Assembly (NCBI RefSeq): GCF_002261355.1
Contig: NZ_NEVU01000003.1
Span: 124,001 to 188,000, forward strand
DNA length: 64,000 bases
From: Bordetella genomosp. 12
GTDB taxonomy: Bacteria > Pseudomonadota > Gammaproteobacteria > Burkholderiales > Burkholderiaceae_B
Direction: 5' to 3'
A model generated the notes under the pieces. The model was not told the origin of the DNA and made no database searches. It saw nothing but the letters and a program-made list of their open reading frames with translations. The translations under genes and the position numbers were made by a program. Below, one piece after another: positions 53,655-62,666 of this stretch (positions are counted from its first letter, which is position 1; every line of letters starts with the position of its first letter).

Positions 53655-54425
53655 TCAGATGTGCGCGGTCACGCCGCCGTCGACCACCAGGCTGGCGCCG
53701 GTCACGAAGTCGGAAGCCGCGGCGGCCAGGAAGATCGTTGCCCCGATCAGATCCTCGGGTTCGCCCCAGCGCCCGAGCGGGGTCGTGGCCACGACCCGTT
53801 CGGCGTGGCCCGGAATATCGACCCGAGCCTGACGCGACAGCGCCGTATCGATCCACCCGGGCTGAATCACGTTGACGGTGATGCCGTCGGCAGCCCAGGC
53901 GCAGGCCAGCGATCGGGTCATTTGCAACACGCCGCCTTTGCTCGCGGAGTAGGCTGCCGTCACCGCATTGGACGCCAGCGCCAGGATGGAACCGATATTG
54001 ATGATCTTGCCGCGGCCTTGCGCCTTCATGACAGGGTAGACGGCCTGGCTCATGTTGAAGCTGCCCTTGAGATTGATATCGACGATGCGGTCCCATACCG
54101 CTTCTTCGTAGCATTCCGGACGCATTCGGGTGTTGACGCCTGCGCAATTGATGAGCACATCAATCCCGCCGAATTCGCTTACAGCCTGCGCGACCGCCGC
54201 CGTGCACGCCTGGCGATCCTCGACACGCAAGGCCAGCGCCGCTACCTTGCCCCCCGTTGCGGCCAACTCGGCGACCAGGCCGTCCAGGGCTTCCCCCGCC
54301 AGATCGGCCAGCACCAGCGACGCCCCTTCCTGCCCGAGCGCGCGGGACATGGCGCTGCCGATCCCTCCTGCCGCACCGGTAATCATCACGGTCTTGCCGC
54401 GCAGATCGAAAAGCTTGCTGCTCAT
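53655..54425 (-). CDS. SDR-family dehydrogenase, first gene of the catabolic cluster
   Basis: A 256-residue classical SDR. TGAAGGIGSA, LINCAGVN (NAG as CAG), IGSILALASNAVTAAYSASKGG (catalytic Ser, Tyr, Lys) and the C-terminal GASLVVDGGVT are present. It heads the minus-strand operon and probably oxidises the imported compound. Asp in VLADLAG favours NAD. A perfect 10-bp palindrome TGTGATCACA lies 36 bases before the ATG at 54425. The 15-base gap to E1 indicates one transcript. Confidence 0.9.
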   Translation of the reverse strand: MSSKLFDLRGKTVMITGAAGGIGSAMSRALGQEGASLVLADLAGEALDGLVAELAATGGKVAALALRVEDRQACTAAVAQAVSEFGGIDVLINCAGVNTRMRPECYEEAVWDRIVDINLKGSFNMSQAVYPVMKAQGRGKIINIGSILALASNAVTAAYSASKGGVLQMTRSLACAWAADGITVNVIQPGWIDTALSRQARVDIPGHAERVVATTPLGRWGEPEDLIGATIFLAAAASDFVTGASLVVDGGVTAHI

Positions 54426-54460
54426 TTGTCTCCGTCCAGCTTTTTTGTTGATATGTGAGA

Positions 54461-54470
54461 TGTGATCACA
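54461..54470. promoter_or_regulatory. Palindromic operator candidate before the catabolic cluster
   Basis: TGTGATCACA is a perfect 10-bp palindrome, set in the A+T-rich sequence ATGTGAGATGTGATCACAAA with a second GTGAGA half upstream. It lies 36 bases before the first gene. It fits a small symmetric site for the GntR regulator encoded in the cluster; CRP-type sites would need a six-base spacer, which is missing. Confidence 0.45.
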
Positions 54471-54562
54471 AATCAAATTTTAAGAAGCCACCTCCAGCGG
54501 CGTCAATGCGCGACGTATCGGGATCTACCCTAGCCCGCCGTCTGCACTTCGCGCCCCCCATG

Positions 54563-54586
54563 CAAAACGCCCGGACAAGCCGGGCG
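54563..54586 (-). terminator. Intrinsic terminator after the TPMT gene
   Basis: CGCCCGG pairs with CCGGGCG around five bases (54568-54586), followed on the minus strand by TTTT. It is 21 bases past the stop. Confidence 0.82.
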
Positions 54587-54607
54587 GTGCACTCCCTGCA
54601 GGCAGGC

Positions 54608-55261
54608 TCAGGTCTGGGCGCCGAGGCGGAACACCAGGGTGTCGAGGCGGCTCACGCCGCGCGCGGCGAACTTGGGCTCTTTGGCGAGAATGTCGCGACG
54701 GTCGATGAGTCTGGCGCCGGCCCCATACAAGGCGAGCACCTGGCTCTCATCCAGCGCAAACGGCGGCCCCTCCATTTCGTTCTGGGGGTAGTCCAGCGTA
54801 AGGAGCAAGCCGCGGTGCGATGCGGGCATCTGTCCATAGACGTGCCTGACGTAGTCAGCGCGCATCGCGGCGGGCAAGGCGACCAGCGCGGCGCGGTCGT
54901 AGGCGGCCTGGCATTGGCCGAGCACCTCGCGATCCAGCTTGAAGATGTCGCCACAGATGATTTCCACGCCATGCGCGGCGTAATGCTCGCCGTACGCGCT
55001 GCTCCAGCGCCGCGGGCTCCAGCCCTGTTCGGCAAAGAACTGCTCGATCGCCAACGGCGACAGTTCCACCCCCAGCACCTCATGGCCCTGCTCCGCCAGC
55101 CACACCATGTCCAGCGTTTTGCCTGCCAGGGGCACCAGCACCCGCGCCGAGCGCGGCACCTCCAGCGCCGGCCAATACTTCTGCAGCAAAGGCGTCACCC
55201 GGGCCTGATGAAAGCCCGTTTGACCTTCACGCCAACGTTGCAGCCAGAAATCCGCTTCCAT
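54608..55261 (-). CDS. tpm: Thiopurine S-methyltransferase family protein
   Basis: A 217-residue SAM-dependent methyltransferase of the TPMT type, equal in length to bacterial Tpm. The N-terminus [22 protein letters not shown] motif [27 protein letters not shown], and [20 protein letters not shown] are characteristic. In bacteria it methylates tellurite, selenite or thiols. GGAG precedes ATG 55261 by five bases. It is divergent from the SDR at 55409 and has its own terminator. Confidence 0.92.
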   Translation of the reverse strand: MEADFWLQRWREGQTGFHQARVTPLLQKYWPALEVPRSARVLVPLAGKTLDMVWLAEQGHEVLGVELSPLAIEQFFAEQGWSPRRWSSAYGEHYAAHGVEIICGDIFKLDREVLGQCQAAYDRAALVALPAAMRADYVRHVYGQMPASHRGLLLTLDYPQNEMEGPPFALDESQVLALYGAGARLIDRRDILAKEPKFAARGVSRLDTLVFRLGAQT

Positions 55262-55408
55262 ATGTCTCCACCTTGTCATGCGCCGCGCACCCGGCGGCAG
55301 CTGCCTGCATTGTAGGTGGCGAAAGACCGCACTGGTGGCAGGGCCGCCCCGCTGCGGCCCGCGCCCATCGGGATATGCTGATCGCCAATCACCCACCTGG
55401 AGACACTG

Positions 55409-56182
55409 ATGGATCTGCAACTCGGCGGCAAGCGTGTACTCATCACCGGCGCATCCAAGGGCATCGGCCTGGCCTGTGCGCTGTCGTTCGCGCGCGAAGG
55501 CGCCCGCCCGATTCTGGTGGCGCGGGACCGGCAGGCCCTGGGCGATGCGGTGCAGGCTATCGGCGAACAAACCGCGGTGCAGGCGGAGTTCCTGGTCAGT
55601 GATCTGGCGCAACCCGGCGCCGCTCAGGCGCTGGCCGAGGAAGCCGGCGCGATTGACATCCTGGTGAACAATGCCGGCGCGATTCCCGGCGGATCACTGG
55701 AGCAGGTCGATGAACAACGATGGCGCGCCGCCTGGGACCTGAAAGTCTATGGCTTTATCAATCTGACGCGCGCGTGCTACCCCGCCATGCGCGAGCGCGG
55801 CAGCGGCGTAGTGGCCAACATCATCGGCAAGGCGGGCGTGGCCCCCCGCGCGGACTATATCTGCGGGGCGACCGCCAACGCGGGTCTGATCGCCTTCACC
55901 CGTGCATTGGGCGGCCAAGCCCCTGAGCACGGCCTGCGCGTCTTCGGCGTGAACCCCACCCGCACCCGAACCGATCGGGTCGTGACGCTGGCGCAGCAGC
56001 GGGCGCAAGCCCGTTGGGGCGACCCGCAGCGCTGGCAAGAGACCCTCACCGACCTGCCGTTCGGGCGCCTGACGGAGCCGGCGGAGATCGCCGATGTGAT
56101 CGTCTTCGGCTGCTCGCCCAGAGCGGGGTACCTGAGCGGCACCGTCATCGATCTGGACGGCGGCGAGCAGTACACCGGCTAG
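55409..56182 (+). CDS. SDR-fold protein lacking the Tyr-Lys catalytic pair
   Basis: A 257-residue SDR with intact cofactor motifs: TGASKGIG (residues 13-20), SDLAQ and NNAG (87-90). In the catalytic region the sequence reads [23 protein letters not shown]. Tyr150 is present but the residue four positions on, where Lys is expected, is Ala154, and the usual Ser before it is Ile or Gly. The C-terminal [14 protein letters not shown] is normal. Such proteins are often non-canonical or partner subunits. ATG at 55409 follows GGAGA. It overlaps the DUF1275 gene by four bases, convergent. Confidence 0.85.
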   Translation: MDLQLGGKRVLITGASKGIGLACALSFAREGARPILVARDRQALGDAVQAIGEQTAVQAEFLVSDLAQPGAAQALAEEAGAIDILVNNAGAIPGGSLEQVDEQRWRAAWDLKVYGFINLTRACYPAMRERGSGVVANIIGKAGVAPRADYICGATANAGLIAFTRALGGQAPEHGLRVFGVNPTRTRTDRVVTLAQQRAQARWGDPQRWQETLTDLPFGRLTEPAEIADVIVFGCSPRAGYLSGTVIDLDGGEQYTG

Positions 56183-56949
56183 CGGCGACGCATGCGCTCG
56201 GCCCGCCTGCCGAACATGGCGCGCACGTCATCGAGCACGGGCACAATGGCCAGCCCCGCCAGCAACAGAGCCAGCGGAAGCGTCGCGGCAAAGCCCAGCC
56301 TCGCATAGGCCAGTGCGCCAGTCAGGCCGCCCACGAAAAACAGGGCGACCATGAGGCTGAGCACCCGCAGTTTCTGGCGGTCTGCCACCACTCTGGGCGC
56401 GGCGGTGGCGCGCGCATTCCAGTACAGGAACTTGCCGAGTTCGATCCCGATGTCGGTCACCATGCCTGTGATGTGCGTGGTGCGTATCTCGGCCCGCGAC
56501 ACTTTCGTGATCATGGCATTTTGCAGACCCATGATGTAGCACAGCAGGATGACCGTCAGGGGCAGGTATAGCCACAGAAAGCGCTCGACACTGGCCCCCA
56601 TGAGGCCAAACAGCAGTAGCAGCGCGGCTTCGAGCAGCAGAGGCAGGGCATACTCGCTGGCCAGCCGGCCGCGCCGCGCGAAGTTGATCAGCCATGCGGA
56701 AGTCGCGGCGCCGCACACAAAGGCCAGCAGCGCGGCCAGCCCCTGGACGACCAGGATGGCGCTGCCCACGGCCAGATGATCGGCCATGGCCGACACGATG
56801 CCGGACATGTGCGAGGTGTACTGCGCGACGGCCAGAAACCCGCCGGCGTTGACGGCACCCGCGACGAATATAAGGACGTAGGCCAGATGCAGATTGGCCC
56901 GGGGCGTGCGTTGCGCCGCGGTCAGTCCGCGCAAATAGGGAATCGCCAC
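56179..56949 (-). CDS. DUF1275 (YoaK) family membrane protein
   Basis: A 256-residue protein with six membrane segments and the family's VLIFVAGAVNAGGFLAVAQYTSHMSGIVSAMADHLAVG, LQNAMITKVSRAEIRTTHITGMVTDIG and the C-terminal basic tail. YoaK-type proteins are inner-membrane proteins of unknown function. The start is uncertain: the GTG at 56949 follows GGGGGT and gives a short basic N-terminus; the longer frame upstream is Arg/Cys-rich and unlike the family. Confidence 0.82.
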   Translation of the reverse strand: MAIPYLRGLTAAQRTPRANLHLAYVLIFVAGAVNAGGFLAVAQYTSHMSGIVSAMADHLAVGSAILVVQGLAALLAFVCGAATSAWLINFARRGRLASEYALPLLLEAALLLLFGLMGASVERFLWLYLPLTVILLCYIMGLQNAMITKVSRAEIRTTHITGMVTDIGIELGKFLYWNARATAAPRVVADRQKLRVLSLMVALFFVGGLTGALAYARLGFAATLPLALLLAGLAIVPVLDDVRAMFGRRAERMRRR

Positions 56950-57018
56950 ATTACCCCCGAGGCAGCGATGTCGACGCCGGCATTGTAGGCACGGGCCAGG
57001 CCGGCTGACCATAGCGCG

Positions 57019-58008
57019 TCACGGCTGGCGTATCGCTCGCGAAAACTCCGGGGTATTCCCCACGCGGGCCGCCCGTGCCGTGATGTCGGCATGCTGACGG
57101 ATCTGCTCCAGCGACTGGCTGTGGTCCAGGCCGCCGTGCGCGTACAGATACTCCGGCAAATACCCCGACAGCAGAAGCCGGTAATCCATGGGCAGGCCCG
57201 GCACGATGGCGCGCGCCATCTGGTAGACCAGCGTGGTGCAGTTGGCCGTCACGGTGTGGTAGAAGCGCGGCTGCTCACGCAAGCCATTGGCGGTGTCGAC
57301 GTAGGCCAGGAACAGCTCCCGCATGGCCTGGCGCGACATGCTGATGGGATAGATGGCGACCTGTTCGCCGCGCACGGCGGTGCGCACGTAAATGATGTCG
57401 CGCTCGTCGGCCGCCACGACACTGAGCTCGAACTCTTTGAAAAAACCGCCGATTTCGGAAAACTTCTCGTGCTTTTCTTTGCGGATTTCTACCGAGAAGA
57501 CCACGTGCTGGCCATCCGAAAACCCGAATGACACCAGCGTGTGCGCGATGGCGGGCATGCCCCAGGTGGACAGCACCATGTCCACCGACTCGAGCTCATC
57601 GAGATCGTAGCTGCGGTTTTCCCAGCGCACGGTGTAGTCATCATCGGTGCGCCACTGGAAATTGCGCACATTTTCCAGGCGAACCACCGAGCCGGCGTGG
57701 CTGCCGCCCAACATGCGGGCCACGTCGTCGGCCCAGACCCGGTCGTTGGAGGGTTGCAGGCTGTGCCACCAGCCCAGCAGCACGAGGACCAGCAGCGCAT
57801 ACAGCCACCCCGCGCGCCGCCCCCAATGCGGCCGCGCAAACAGCGCGTAGAGCGCCGCCAGCGCGCTGGCCACCCACAGCACCGTCGCCAGCCCTTTGCC
57901 CCAGCGCCCCCCAGGGAGCTGGTAATAAAGCGCCAGCCCGCCCCAAGCGGTGACCAGCACCACGGCCAGGCCGGCCAGCACACGCCACACGATGGACTTT
58001 CCTGACAC
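57019..58008 (-). CDS. DUF4105 family membrane protein
   Basis: A 329-residue protein with three N-terminal membrane segments (about residues 6-25, 35-54, 60-82) and a large domain with conserved-looking VWADDVARML, VRNFQWRTDDDYTVRWENRSYDL and YHTVTANCTTLVYQMAR. The Cys-Thr-Thr in that last motif and the Asn before it resemble a papain-like protease or lipase active region, as DUF4105 proteins do. GTG at 58008 follows GGGAG. It lies 32 bases past the D-aminoacylase gene on the same strand. Function unknown. Confidence 0.8.
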   Translation of the reverse strand: MSGKSIVWRVLAGLAVVLVTAWGGLALYYQLPGGRWGKGLATVLWVASALAALYALFARPHWGRRAGWLYALLVLVLLGWWHSLQPSNDRVWADDVARMLGGSHAGSVVRLENVRNFQWRTDDDYTVRWENRSYDLDELESVDMVLSTWGMPAIAHTLVSFGFSDGQHVVFSVEIRKEKHEKFSEIGGFFKEFELSVVAADERDIIYVRTAVRGEQVAIYPISMSRQAMRELFLAYVDTANGLREQPRFYHTVTANCTTLVYQMARAIVPGLPMDYRLLLSGYLPEYLYAHGGLDHSQSLEQIRQHADITARAARVGNTPEFSRAIRQP

Positions 58009-58040
58009 GCCCTGCTCCCGCTCGACCGCCGTTGGACATT

Positions 58041-59486
58041 CTAGGCTTGGCGGCGCAACACCCTGCCCGGCCGCTCGCCCGTGGATTTGCCATCTTGCCA
58101 GACGGCACGCCCGTTGGTCCAGACGACGTCTATCCCTGCGGCGGGGGCAATCGGCCGGGCAAAGGTAGCGCGATCCTCGACGTTGGCGGCATCCAGCAGC
58201 ACCAGATCCGCGTAAGCCCCCTCGCGCAGCACGCCGCGGTCGGCCAGACCGAAGCGCGCGGCGGTCAGACCGGTCATTTTGTGGATGGCTTTTTCCAGCG
58301 GGAACAGGCCGAGGCCGCGCGCGTAATGGCCCAGCACGCGCGGAAAGCTGCCCCACAGGCGCGGATGCGGCATTTCGTCCTGAGGCAGGCCATCCGAGCC
58401 TATCATCGTGTCATCAAAGCCCAGAATGCGCTGGACATCGTCCTCGTGCATGCGAAAGTAGATGGCGCCGGCCGGTTGCAGACGACGCACGGCTTCAGGC
58501 ACCGGACAATTCATCTCCCGCGCCAGCTCATCCAGGTCACGGCCCGCATACTGCGGGCAGGCGGTGGACCAGGTCACGATGACGCGGGCCGCGCCATCGA
58601 CGAGATCCTGTTCCAGAATGGTCGACGAGGCATTGTAGGGATAGCAATCCAGGCAGATCGGCTGCCGGCGCATCTGCTCGCTGATGCGCGCCAGCGTCTG
58701 CTGCGAGCGGCCGTAATTGGGACGCCCGACCACTTTGTGATGCGATATCACCACGGGGACGTCCAGCTCGCGGCCGATGCGAAACGTTTCCTCCAGGCAA
58801 TCCATGATGGTGTCGCCTTCGTCGCGCAAGTGCGTGGTGAAGATGCCGCCGTGCTCGCGCAAGGGCCGGCAGACTTCGATGACCTCCTCGGTGCTGGCTG
58901 CGCGCGACGGGGCATAGGCCAGGCCCGTGGACACGCCAATCGCCCCGGCCTGCAAGGCGAGCTCGACTTGTTCCCGCATCGCGGCCACTTCAGCGGGGCG
59001 TGCGGCGCGGTCCAGGTCCGGTACCGCCGCCACACGCAAGGTGATGTGCCCCAGCAGCATGGCGCAATTGGTGGCGGCCGGCTGCTCGCGCAATGCCTGC
59101 ATATAGTCGGCATAGCGCGCGTACCGGAACCACCCGCCCTGCGTATCGAGCAGATCCAGAGGCGGCACGATGCGCGGCGGGCGCGGCGCCAGCGAAATGC
59201 CGCAATTGCCGCCCACCACGGTCGTGACACCCTGGCTGACCTTGGGTGCCATGTCGGCATCGGACAGCAAAGCGCGGTCATCGTGGGTATGCGCATCGAT
59301 GAATCCGGGCGCGAGCACCCGCCCAGCGCCGTCGACTTCCACGCACCCGCCGTGCCCGGCCAAGTCTCCGATCCGTACGATCCGGTCGCCCTGAACAGCC
59401 AGATCGGCGACGAAGCGCGGCGCGCCCGTGCCATCGATGATCTCCGCGCCGCGGATGAGCAAATCATGCATGCCGCCCATGCTCAT
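58041..59486 (-). CDS. D-aminoacylase (N-acyl-D-amino-acid deacylase)
   Basis: A 481-residue amidohydrolase-fold zinc enzyme that releases D-amino acids from N-acyl-D-amino acids. The metal ligands of the Alcaligenes enzyme are all here: His66 and His68 (DAHTHDD), Cys95 (GGNCGIS), His in FTTHLRDEG, His in VISHHKVVG and Asp in IGSDGLPQDE. Length matches (480-485). The ATG at 59486 overlaps the binding protein stop (ATGA). It is last of four coupled genes. Confidence 0.92.
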   Translation of the reverse strand: MSMGGMHDLLIRGAEIIDGTGAPRFVADLAVQGDRIVRIGDLAGHGGCVEVDGAGRVLAPGFIDAHTHDDRALLSDADMAPKVSQGVTTVVGGNCGISLAPRPPRIVPPLDLLDTQGGWFRYARYADYMQALREQPAATNCAMLLGHITLRVAAVPDLDRAARPAEVAAMREQVELALQAGAIGVSTGLAYAPSRAASTEEVIEVCRPLREHGGIFTTHLRDEGDTIMDCLEETFRIGRELDVPVVISHHKVVGRPNYGRSQQTLARISEQMRRQPICLDCYPYNASSTILEQDLVDGAARVIVTWSTACPQYAGRDLDELAREMNCPVPEAVRRLQPAGAIYFRMHEDDVQRILGFDDTMIGSDGLPQDEMPHPRLWGSFPRVLGHYARGLGLFPLEKAIHKMTGLTAARFGLADRGVLREGAYADLVLLDAANVEDRATFARPIAPAAGIDVVWTNGRAVWQDGKSTGERPGRVLRRQA

Positions 59487-61072
59487 TGCTCGCTTTTCTT
59501 CAGATTCCAGAACAAGGTCACGGGCGCCTCGAGGATGCCGGACAGCCGCTTGCTGTAGGCGGCCGGGATCTGGAACTGCCCCAATGGCCCGACGACACCC
59601 TCATCGAGGGCGACCTTCTGGATCTCGGCGGCGATGCGTTTGCGCTCGGCGACATCCGTCGTCTGCGCGTATTTCAGCCGCAAGGCCTCCAGCGCGGGGA
59701 CATCCGGCCAACCCGCCCAGGCCTTGCGCCCGTTGGCCTGCAAGGTGGTATTGCTGAACGGGTCCCCGCTGGTCGCCAGAATGCTGTAGGTGGAGAAGAT
59801 ATTCCAGCCGCCTTCGGCAGGCGGCTTCTGATTGCCCTGTTGCGAGACGACGCTTTGCCAGTCCATGGCCTTCATGACCACATTGAACCCGGCCTTGCGC
59901 AGGGCCGCGCCCAGCACCACGGGCTGCGCCGAGAGCATGGCGATGTCGGAGGGTTGCAGAATGACGACCGGCGTGCCGTCGTACTTGGCTTGTTTAAGTA
60001 ACTCCTGGGCGCGATCGATGCGCCCGGGCACGACCCAATCCTCGCCCGTCGTATCACCCATGGGGTTGCCGCAACCCATCACGGCCGCGCACGTCCGGTA
60101 GAACTTGGGGTTGCCCACCAGTGCCTTGAGCACATCCTCCTGGCTGACCGCGGCAATGGCCGCCTGACGCACCAGTTTGTTGTCAAACGGCGGGTGCAGG
60201 TGATTCATGCGGAAATAGGTCCAGGCGCCCAGCTTGTCCAGCACCTGGACCTGCAGCGCCGGATCGCCCTCGACCATGGGCAACAAATCAAAAGGCAGCT
60301 GCTGCAGGTAGTCCACCTCGCCGTTCTGCAAGGCATTGACCGCCGTCATCTGATCGGGCATGGCGACCCATTCGACCCGGTCCACATTGACCACCTTGCC
60401 GCCGGCCGTCCAACTGGGCGGCTCGGCGCGCGGGACATAGTCCTTATTCTTCTCGTAGACCACTTTCAAGCCGGCCTTGAATTCGCCGGGCAAAAATTTG
60501 AAAGGCCCGGAGCCGATAAACTCCTTGATCGGTTGGGCGCTGGGCGTGTCGGCGATACGCTTGGGCATCATGAAAGCCGGCCGCGAGCTGAGCTTGGCCA
60601 GCCCTTCGAGCAGCAGCGTCGTGGGCTGCTTGAGCACCACGCGGAACTGCTTGTCGCCAACGGGTTCCATGCTCTGCACCATGGTCATCAGCACCTGGCC
60701 GGTGGCATCGACATCCGCCCAGCGCTTGATGGAAGCCAGGCAATCCTCGGCTGTGACGGCCTGTCCATCGTGCCATTTGAGGCCATCGCGCAGGGTGAAG
60801 GTGTAGGTCTTGCCATCATCGCTGACGGTCCAGTTCGCCATCTGCGGCTGGATCTTGAAGTGCTCATCCGTACCCAGCAGCGTGTCGTAGATCATGTATC
60901 CATGGTCACGCGTCAAGAACGCCGTGGTCATGACCGGATCGAGCACCCGCAGCCCGGACTGCATGACCACGGAAACGGTTTGGGCGCCGACACCGGCCGA
61001 CAGGCCGGCCGTCAAGGCCGCACTCAACAGCATGTGTCTGGCGCCGCAGCGCAGACCTTGCAACAACGTCAT
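59483..61072 (-). CDS. Peptide-type ABC substrate-binding protein (SBP_bac_5) without permease genes
   Basis: A 529-residue periplasmic binding protein of the DppA/OppA type. The signal runs MTLLQGLRCGARHMLLSAALTAGLSAGVGAQ to about residue 31. Then follow DPVMTTAFLTRDHGYMIYDTLLGTDEHF, YTFTLRDGLKWHDGQAVTAEDC, a Pro-rich linker and AVSQEDVLKALVGNPKFYRTC. It is translationally coupled to the TetR gene before it and D-aminoacylase after it. No permease or ATPase of the Dpp type is in the window, so it must use another set or act as a sensor. Confidence 0.92.
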   Translation of the reverse strand: MTLLQGLRCGARHMLLSAALTAGLSAGVGAQTVSVVMQSGLRVLDPVMTTAFLTRDHGYMIYDTLLGTDEHFKIQPQMANWTVSDDGKTYTFTLRDGLKWHDGQAVTAEDCLASIKRWADVDATGQVLMTMVQSMEPVGDKQFRVVLKQPTTLLLEGLAKLSSRPAFMMPKRIADTPSAQPIKEFIGSGPFKFLPGEFKAGLKVVYEKNKDYVPRAEPPSWTAGGKVVNVDRVEWVAMPDQMTAVNALQNGEVDYLQQLPFDLLPMVEGDPALQVQVLDKLGAWTYFRMNHLHPPFDNKLVRQAAIAAVSQEDVLKALVGNPKFYRTCAAVMGCGNPMGDTTGEDWVVPGRIDRAQELLKQAKYDGTPVVILQPSDIAMLSAQPVVLGAALRKAGFNVVMKAMDWQSVVSQQGNQKPPAEGGWNIFSTYSILATSGDPFSNTTLQANGRKAWAGWPDVPALEALRLKYAQTTDVAERKRIAAEIQKVALDEGVVGPLGQFQIPAAYSKRLSGILEAPVTLFWNLKKSEQ

Positions 61073-61749
61073 GGCACTTCCCCTTCAGTGTGGCCGGCGT
61101 CGCGGCCTTTCTTCGATGTCGGGCGCGCGGCTTCCAGCGCGCTCAACGGTTGCGATTTCAGCGGTTCCGGCAAGCCCTGAACCATGTTTTCCAGGGCCGC
61201 GTACAGACGTTCCCACCCCTGGGCGCTGCGCAAAGGCACCCCGAGAAAGTGACTTTCCGTCTTTGAACGCAGCATCAGATACAGCACGCCGGCCAGCATG
61301 ATGCTGACCTGGGCCGGCACGTCAGCCGCGTCGGTCAGTCCATCGACACGGTCGATGAAGGCGCGCGCGCTGCGCTCGCGGCGTTCGGCCAGACAGGCCG
61401 TGACTTCGTTGCGCTCGACCAGCTCCCAGCGGCGGATCTCGCGCAGGCTTTCATTGCCGGCCAGGGCGTCGATCTGCGCACGCAGCATCGCCAGGATGAG
61501 TTCGGCGGGCGGACGGGCGCTGGACTCGCCGACAGCGAGCAGATCCGCGTGGCCGGTCCAGTAGTCCTGCTCACTCATCCAGGCCATTAATAGTCCGGGC
61601 AGGCCGTCGAAATAGCGGTAGATCAGTTCCTTGCTGACGCCCGCCCGCTTGGCGATGGCATTGACGCCGACACCGGCCATGCCGTTTTCACGGATCACGG
61701 CCTCCAGGGCTTGCAGCATCAGCCTCTCGGTCTGCTCACGGCGCGACAT
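61069..61749 (-). CDS. TetR-family regulator
   Basis: A 226-residue regulator. The N-terminal HTH (residues 5-55: LMLQALEAVIRENGMAGVGVNAIAKRAGVSKELIYRYFDG) is TetR/AcrR type. The ligand domain follows with no recognisable signature. Its start overlaps the unknown gene upstream by 14 bases and its stop overlaps the binding protein ATG. The palindrome upstream of the operon is the likely operator, so this is probably an autorepressor sensing a substrate or product. Confidence 0.9.
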   Translation of the reverse strand: MSRREQTERLMLQALEAVIRENGMAGVGVNAIAKRAGVSKELIYRYFDGLPGLLMAWMSEQDYWTGHADLLAVGESSARPPAELILAMLRAQIDALAGNESLREIRRWELVERNEVTACLAERRERSARAFIDRVDGLTDAADVPAQVSIMLAGVLYLMLRSKTESHFLGVPLRSAQGWERLYAALENMVQGLPEPLKSQPLSALEAARPTSKKGRDAGHTEGEVP

Positions 61750-62656
61750 CCCGCCCCCGCATCAAAAGATAGGAGCCGGCGGCGGCCGGATGCACGGTGC
61801 CGCCACGCAACTCGGCGTACAGCTCGGTCTGCGCGCGTCCGACCCAACGTCCGTCGCGCCAGATGCCAGCGCCCAGATAAACGGCCGTCGCCGCCCGCTG
61901 CAGGCCGGCCAGGCGCGGATCGGCGGTCTCCAGGCCCTGAATGCGTCCCTGCGCGTCGATATGCACCCGATCCGTCTTGCCCAGTTCGAGGTGTACGGGC
62001 GCGGCCAAGGTCAATAGTTGCAGCCCGCCCGCGCGCCCCGTCAAGCGGGCCCAGGCCAGTTCGGCCAGATCCGGGGCGAGCGGCGCGCGCGTATAGATAC
62101 TGTTGTGCAGCAAGCCCAAACTGCCTTGATGGGTCTGACGCCGCAGCTCGCCCACATCGTCGCGCCGGGTGACACGCACGCTGTTGCCCATGCCCAGCCG
62201 GCCCCGGGTATCCAGCGCAATGAGACCGGCGTCCCACTCGCCATGGGCTGCCAACACCTCATCGACGGCTTGCTGCGGCCCCATGCCTGCTTTCATGCGC
62301 TGCAAGACCGCCTGGTTCAGCGCCGTGCCATCGCCGCCCGCCTGATTGGGCAGGCGATGGCCCGTGACCAGCCCCAAAGCCGACTCACCTGCCAGGAACT
62401 GGGTGAGGGGTTCCGGCCGATCCGGCCCGCTGGAGATGGCGGCCGCCACCCTTGCGCACTGCCAGGACGCGGGTAGATCGAGTGCGGTGACGCCGCCGCG
62501 CTGCGTGCTGCGGTAATCCACCCGGCCCTGCTCGTCCAGGATGGCCAGTACCGCGAAACCGCCGATGGCGCCCCGGCCCAGCAGCTCCGCGCCCAGCACC
62601 GCGTCACGCACCGCCCACGCCGCGCGTTCACCGCTTGCCGCCACGCCTATCGTCAT
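61736..62656 (-). CDS. Unrecognised protein at the head of the D-aminoacylase operon
   Basis: A 306-residue protein, mainly soluble. The N-terminus is MTIGVAASGERAAWAVRDAVLGAELLGRGAIGGFAV, and the middle has ATNQAGG-like GDGTALNQAV and MKAGMGPQQAVDEVLAAHGEWDAGLIALDTRGRLGMGNS. The AIGG, GDG and ALDTRGRLGMGNS segments suggest an Ntn-hydrolase fold, like asparaginase-type proteins, and it also resembles the DUF6963 group, but I could not settle this. ATG 62656 has GGAGG just before it. First gene of the operon, next to the operator. Confidence 0.6.
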   Translation of the reverse strand: MTIGVAASGERAAWAVRDAVLGAELLGRGAIGGFAVLAILDEQGRVDYRSTQRGGVTALDLPASWQCARVAAAISSGPDRPEPLTQFLAGESALGLVTGHRLPNQAGGDGTALNQAVLQRMKAGMGPQQAVDEVLAAHGEWDAGLIALDTRGRLGMGNSVRVTRRDDVGELRRQTHQGSLGLLHNSIYTRAPLAPDLAELAWARLTGRAGGLQLLTLAAPVHLELGKTDRVHIDAQGRIQGLETADPRLAGLQRAATAVYLGAGIWRDGRWVGRAQTELYAELRGGTVHPAAAGSYLLMRGRDVAP

Positions 62657-62666
62657 ACCGCCTCCG

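Noticed and set aside
54461-54470. CRP-type site upstream of the catabolic cluster
   Set aside because: CRP needs TGTGA-N6-TCACA; here the halves abut with no spacer, so a GntR-type site is more likely.
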